NCBI GenBank assembly: GCA_902478715.1
Contig: CABSMC010000089.1
Coordinates: 1-9,273, forward strand
Origin: an uncultured Adlercreutzia sp.
GTDB taxonomy: Bacteria; Actinomycetota; Coriobacteriia; Coriobacteriales; Eggerthellaceae
Direction of reading: 5' to 3'
Length of the DNA: 9,273 nt
Shown: piece by piece, positions 6,534 to 9,273 of the stretch
Layout of the letters: each line of letters opens with the position of its first letter
Numbering within the stretch: the stretch's first letter is position 1
Notes under the pieces: model-generated
The model's input: the letters and a program-made list of their open reading frames with translations, nothing else
The model's database searches: none
What the model was told of the DNA's origin: nothing
Position numbers and translations under genes: made by a program

Positions 6534-6735
6534 GGGAAGAGCTCCGGAAGGGCCGCGCGGAGACCTCTGAGTGCCCCCGGAGAACGCAGTTATCAAAGAA
6601 ATAGCTTCCACTTCAGCAGCAGCGATGCTGGGATGGTACCGACCCATGTGCGTCATCCTCGCTATTTCCCTTAACTGCGTTCGCAGGGGGAGAAAAGCGA
6701 ACTGGGCTCCGCGCGGCCCTTCCGGAGCTCTTCCC
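6534..6735 (+). repeat. Structured inverted-repeat element, copy 2 (candidate non-coding RNA or mobile non-coding element)
   Basis: The outer arms 6534-6561 and 6708-6735 are a perfect 28-bp inverted repeat whose sequence differs from the copy 1 arms. Inner helices are CCCC/GGGG (6575-6578/6686-6689), AACGCAGTTA/TAACTGCGTT (6583-6592/6672-6681) and GAAATAGC/GCTATTTC (6598-6605/6661-6668). They close on a 55-nt apical region (6606-6660) that aligns without gaps to copy 1. Bases 6562-6707 are homologous to 1156-1300. Relative to copy 1, the AACGC helix changes two base pairs in a compensating way. The helix equivalent to 1161-1168/1289-1296 is weaker here. The element fills most of the yqeK-rsfS gap and has no T-run after it. 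Confidence 0.85.
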
Positions 6736-6746
6736 GGGGGGACTTG

Positions 6747-6755
6747 TGCTAAGGT
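6747..6755 (+). promoter_or_regulatory. Weak candidate extended -10 promoter for rsfS
   Basis: TGCTAAGGT (6747-6755) has the TGn extension and a TAAGGT hexamer like that proposed at 7807-7812. No recognisable -35 box is 17 bp upstream. It would give a leader of about 35 nt and would leave the structured element outside the message. Read-through from the yqeK side is equally possible. Confidence 0.3.
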
Positions 6756-6795
6756 ATGCAAGCAAAATCTGATGTTCCCGAAAGTGAGGATAGCT

Positions 6796-7251
6796 ATGAC
6801 CGATGCTGTAGAGCGGCAGGCCGCCTTCTCGCGCGAGTGCGCGCTCATCGCCGCCAAGGCCGCCGACGAGAAGAAGGCCACCGACATCATGGTGCAGGAA
6901 GTGCGCGAGCTCATCGGCGTGACCGACTACTTCGTTATCGCCACGGCCGCCAATTCCCGCCAGGTGGACGCCATCATCGACGAGATCGAGGACAAGCTGC
7001 GCGAGGAGGCGTCCATCAAGCCCACCCACCGCGAGATGTCCGCCGACGGAAGCTGGTCGCTTCTGGATTACGGCAACATCGTCGTGCACGTGTTCATGCC
7101 CGAGACCCGCGAGTACTACCGCCTCGAGGCGCTGTGGAACGACGCGCCGGTGATCGACCTGGCCGCCGAGGCGGGGCTTGAGAACCTGCAGTACTCTGAT
7201 CGCATCGCCAAGCTGCTCGGCCGCGAGGCGGCCCAGGGCGAGGAGGCTTAA
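6796..7251 (+). CDS. rsfS: Ribosomal silencing factor RsfS
   Basis: RsfS (DUF143/Iojap family) binds uL14 on the 50S subunit and blocks joining with the 30S when nutrients are low. The 151 residues hold the family core: ATDIMVQEVRELIGVTDYFV (28-47), ATAANSRQVDAI (49-60), then WSLLDYGNIVVHVF (87-100) and REYYRLEALWNDAP (105-118). N- and C-terminal extensions of roughly 15 and 20 residues make it somewhat longer than the usual 110-120. The ATG at 6796 follows GTGAGGA (6784-6790). An in-frame ATG at 6772 has no ribosome-binding site, and earlier in-frame starts fall within the repeat element, so I reject them. A strong terminator follows. The nadD-yqeK-rsfS order is widely conserved, here interrupted by the element. 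Confidence 0.95.
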   Translation: MTDAVERQAAFSRECALIAAKAADEKKATDIMVQEVRELIGVTDYFVIATAANSRQVDAIIDEIEDKLREEASIKPTHREMSADGSWSLLDYGNIVVHVFMPETREYYRLEALWNDAPVIDLAAEAGLENLQYSDRIAKLLGREAAQGEEA

Positions 7252-7337
7252 AGCTCTGAGGGCGTCCGACGGGCGACCTGCCCGGCGCGGCAGCGCGAAG
7301 AAAGGCAAGGGGTGCGAGGCGCGCATTCCAAGAAGAG

Positions 7338-7371
7338 AGACCCTTCCGCAATGGCGGAGGGGTCTTTTCTT
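7338..7371 (+). terminator. Intrinsic terminator of rsfS
   Basis: AGACCCTTCCGC (7338-7349) pairs with GCGGAGGGGTCT (7354-7365), a 12-bp stem with one T-G pair. The loop is AATG and the T-rich tail TTTCTT follows (7366-7371). It lies 86 bp after the rsfS stop codon. Confidence 0.88.
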
Positions 7372-7374
7372 GTG

Positions 7375-7464
7375 CCCGCGCCGACCGCCGCGGTTTCGCG
7401 GAAGTGCTCTCGCCTGACGCCCGCGCCGACCCCCACAGTTTCGCGGAAATGCTCTCGCGCGAAC
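7375..7464. repeat. Two-copy 45-bp tandem repeat
   Basis: Units 7375-7419 and 7420-7464 both begin CCCGCGCCGACC and share TTTCGCGGAARTGCTCTCGC. By eye the first 39 positions differ at 4 sites, and the last few diverge. On the minus strand the 45-bp period would give a 15-residue repeat (REHFRETVGVGAGVR / REHFRETAAVGAGTR) in one open frame, but nothing supports that frame as a gene. The repeat begins 4 bp after the terminator tail of rsfS. Bases 7385-7397 are also near-perfectly complementary to 7471-7483. Confidence 0.75.
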
Positions 7465-7783
7465 CGTGGAGAAACCGTGGCGGCGTCCCGGTTTCTTGTC
7501 GGCGCCGCCCCTCCTGGGGCGGCAACGGGCGCTGGCGGCTTTCTGCCGGTGGCGCGAGAGGACGGCGAGAGCCCGTCGCGCGGGTGCCGTTCGACTGCTT
7601 GTCGCTTGCGCGGAGCGCGAATGCCGCTGGAGCTTTTCTGCAAACGGCTGGAGACGCCTGCCACGGGACTTCCTCGCGTGTTCCTTGTGCTTGCGGGTGC
7701 CTTTTGCGAGGCTGCCTGTATCTTGCGGGCGGCTTGCTCGGGCGGCGAAGGAAGGGGATCGGCAGCCTTGCGCTCCTTGCTGG
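7465..7783. other. Non-coding or undetermined GC-rich stretch
   Basis: I see no recognisable gene in this interval on either strand. Frames that are open here give Arg-, Gly-, Ala- and Cys-rich translations without motifs. They lack good ribosome-binding sites and look like GC-driven open frames. One perfect 8-bp hairpin, GCCGCCCC/GGGGCGGC (7504-7511/7516-7523, loop TCCT), has no T-tail. It could be a long leader region for the regulator downstream or the decayed remains of a lost gene. Confidence 0.4.
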
Positions 7784-7812
7784 TTGCCCGGACAGTCGGG
7801 GCCTCGTAAGGT
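7784..7812 (+). promoter_or_regulatory. Candidate promoter for the MalT-like regulator
   Basis: TTGCCC (7784-7789) and TAAGGT (7807-7812) are spaced by exactly 17 bp. The -10 form resembles TAAGAT of the rplU promoter. It would start transcription near 7819, about 37 nt before the ATG at 7856. Confidence 0.45.
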
Positions 7813-7855
7813 GCGACCTGTTGTTAGCGAGGGCCGACAGAAGAAGGAGATGCCC

Positions 7856-9273
7856 ATGACCCGTTTCGTCCAACAGAGCGCCTGCGAGGGAAGGCGCCCC
7901 CACGGAGTAGTTCCCGACCGTCTGAGGAGCCGACCGCGCCTTCTGTCGCGGCTCCTCGAGGATCGCGGCGCCCTGCGCCTTGTCGTCGCGCCGCCGGGGT
8001 TCGGCAAGGCGACGCTCGCATTTGAGTACGCATCCGTGATGTTCCAGTTCGAGCACGTATTCTGGCTGCGCGGCTCGTCGCCCTGCTTCTTGCGGGATTT
8101 GGATGCGGGGGTGCTGGCCGAGGCGGTGCTTGAAGCCGACGAGCACGCCGCGCTGATGGTGGTGACCGATCTTCCGCTCCTTACCGATGATCGCGCCGAG
8201 GCCTTGGCGGAGGTCGTGGAGCGCTTGGCGGATGCGAACTGCGAGGTGATCGCCACGACAACGCGGGCCGATGCGCCGATGGAGCTGTTCGGCAGGCGCG
8301 TCGTCATCGGGGCCGCGGAAATGCTGGTAGCGCGGGAGGATTTGGAGGAGGAGCCCGAAGGGGTAACGGATCGGCGCCCCTTAGGGTTGGCCGAGCGCAT
8401 TGCCGCCCTGCGATGGGGGTCTGCGACGCCGATCCAGCTGGTGCTCGGCGCGAGCCGGGCGGGATGCACTCCGGAAGAGGAGCTTGCCCTGTGGGCCATG
8501 ACGGTGCTCGGAAGGGGCACGATAGACGACGTGCGCGCGCTGCTCGGGGCGCGCCGGGCCGAGAAGGCCTGGGATGCTCTCGCCGCGCGTTGCCCTCTTG
8601 TGGGCATTTCCGCCGGCGAAGAGAGCTTCGCCGCGCTTTCCGTGTCCCTTGGGGAGGTAAGGGATCACGGGCGGGCGCGTCTTCAGGCGCTCGCCGAGAC
8701 CTGCGGGTTCGCCAGTAGGGAGGAGGCGATAGAGGTTTTGGCGGAGCGCTTGATGGAGCGTGGGGAATGCGGGCGCGCCGTGAGCGCGATGACGCTGCTG
8801 GCGCGCCGGCGGGCCCACGGCCGGTGGCTGGCGGCGAACGGCTGGGCGGCCCTGTGGGGCGGCGCGGCCGTCGAGGTGTGCGAGCTCTACGACTCGGCGA
8901 CCCGCACCCAAATGGCAGCCCGGGCGGACATCAACGCCATGATCGCCTGGGCCTGGGCGCAGCGGGGCGATCGCGCGCGGGCCGTTCAGTTCGCCCAGCG
9001 CAGCCTTGTCTCGGAGAGGAGCACGCCGCGAACAGTCCTCTCCGCGGCATTGGCGGCCTGGGAGGTGGGCAACGCGGCCACGCGCCGGGCCATGGAGGAG
9101 ACGGTCGCCTCCTGCCTGGCTGAACTGGATGGCGCCGGGGGAGTCGAGCGCGAGGACGGTCTGGCCGAGCTGGTCGTGGTGGCGCATGGAGTGCTGGCGC
9201 TGGGCCGCGGCGACGACGTCCTGGCGGTCTGGGCGTCCCGGGTCGGCGAAGCGCTGGACTGGGGAAGCGGCTC
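7856..9273 (+). CDS. MalT/LuxR-like STAND ATPase regulator, 3' end outside window
   Basis: An uninterrupted frame of 472 codons runs from the ATG at 7856 (AAGGAG at 7844-7849, 6-nt spacing) off the right edge. Residues 20-60 read like the start of a MalT-type NTPase: PDRLRSRPRLLSRLLED, then the Walker A region VVAPPGFGKATLAFEYA (K51). FWLRGS follows at 69-74. A Walker B-like strand ALMVVTDLP ends at D105, and VIATTTRADAP (131-141) fits the sensor strand with its Arg. The rest, about 190-472, is Ala/Leu/Arg/Glu-rich and probably helical repeats. In this family a C-terminal LuxR helix-turn-helix normally follows; it would lie beyond the window and is not seen. The P-loop has GKAT where GKT/GKS is standard. 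An in-frame ATG at 7850 abuts the Shine-Dalgarno and is less likely. The signal sensed is unknown. It could also be an ATPase without a DNA-binding domain. Confidence 0.7.
   Translation, partial: MTRFVQQSACEGRRPHGVVPDRLRSRPRLLSRLLEDRGALRLVVAPPGFGKATLAFEYASVMFQFEHVFWLRGSSPCFLRDLDAGVLAEAVLEADEHAALMVVTDLPLLTDDRAEALAEVVERLADANCEVIATTTRADAPMELFGRRVVIGAAEMLVAREDLEEEPEGVTDRRPLGLAERIAALRWGSATPIQLVLGASRAGCTPEEELALWAMTVLGRGTIDDVRALLGARRAEKAWDALAARCPLVGISAGEESFAALSVSLGEVRDHGRARLQALAETCGFASREEAIEVLAERLMERGECGRAVSAMTLLARRRAHGRWLAANGWAALWGGAAVEVCELYDSATRTQMAARADINAMIAWAWAQRGDRARAVQFAQRSLVSERSTPRTVLSAALAAWEVGNAATRRAMEETVASCLAELDGAGGVEREDGLAELVVVAHGVLALGRGDDVLAVWASRVGEALDWGSG

Noticed and set aside
6534..6735. 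Element as a retron, group II intron or CRISPR component
   Set aside because: No reverse transcriptase, Cas gene or repeat-spacer pattern is present in the window, and the element has no intron-type domain I could recognise.
6571..6795. 75-residue N-terminal extension of RsfS
   Set aside because: It would translate the structured repeat element; the ATG at 6796 has the ribosome-binding site and gives a family-like length.
7312..7809. Plus-strand open frames of 151-165 codons between rsfS and the regulator
   Set aside because: Their start crosses the rsfS terminator and the tandem repeat, there is no Shine-Dalgarno, and the translations are Arg/Gly/Cys-rich without any motif.

Overview
The window is high-GC bacterial DNA with genes packed on the + strand. 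Gene content, the Actinobacteria-type Obg P-loop (GMPSAGKSS), an L27 with no cleaved N-terminal extension, and a MalT-like regulator with intergenic repeats suggest an actinobacterium, most likely a gut Coriobacteriia/Eggerthellaceae member. That assignment is inference from protein flavour; no marker gene was compared.

Layout. (1) 3-185: the last 60 codons of a DcuC/YfcC-like membrane transporter, followed by a terminator. (2) 364-1103: a clear promoter, rplU (bL21), rpmA (bL27) and a strong terminator. (3) 1104-1389: a non-coding gap holding a ~200-nt inverted-repeat element (copy 1), then a candidate promoter that contains a perfect palindrome. (4) 1390-6515: a tight run obgE-proB-proA-nadD-yqeK with overlapping or nearly touching genes, almost certainly one operon. 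It joins a 50S-assembly GTPase, the first two enzymes of proline synthesis, NAD synthesis and an HD-domain Ap4A hydrolase-like protein. (5) 6516-6795: a second copy of the element. (6) 6796-7251: rsfS, ribosome silencing factor, with a strong terminator. (7) 7366-7855: about 490 bp with no convincing gene, beginning with a 45-bp tandem duplication. (8) 7856 to the right edge: the N-terminal 472 codons of a MalT/LuxR-like STAND ATPase that runs out of the window.

The most interesting content is the pair of non-coding elements at 1131-1326 and 6534-6735. Both fold on paper into a long rod. The outer arms are perfectly complementary within each copy (23 and 28 bp) but have different sequences in the two copies. 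Inside, about 145 nt are conserved, and an inner helix shows two compensatory base-pair changes. A 55-nt apical region is strongly conserved and contains UGGUACC in a setting that resembles a T-box antiterminator bulge. The copies precede obgE and rsfS, two genes for factors that act on the large ribosomal subunit. I see no protein-coding defence system, CRISPR array, tRNA, rRNA or transposase in the window.
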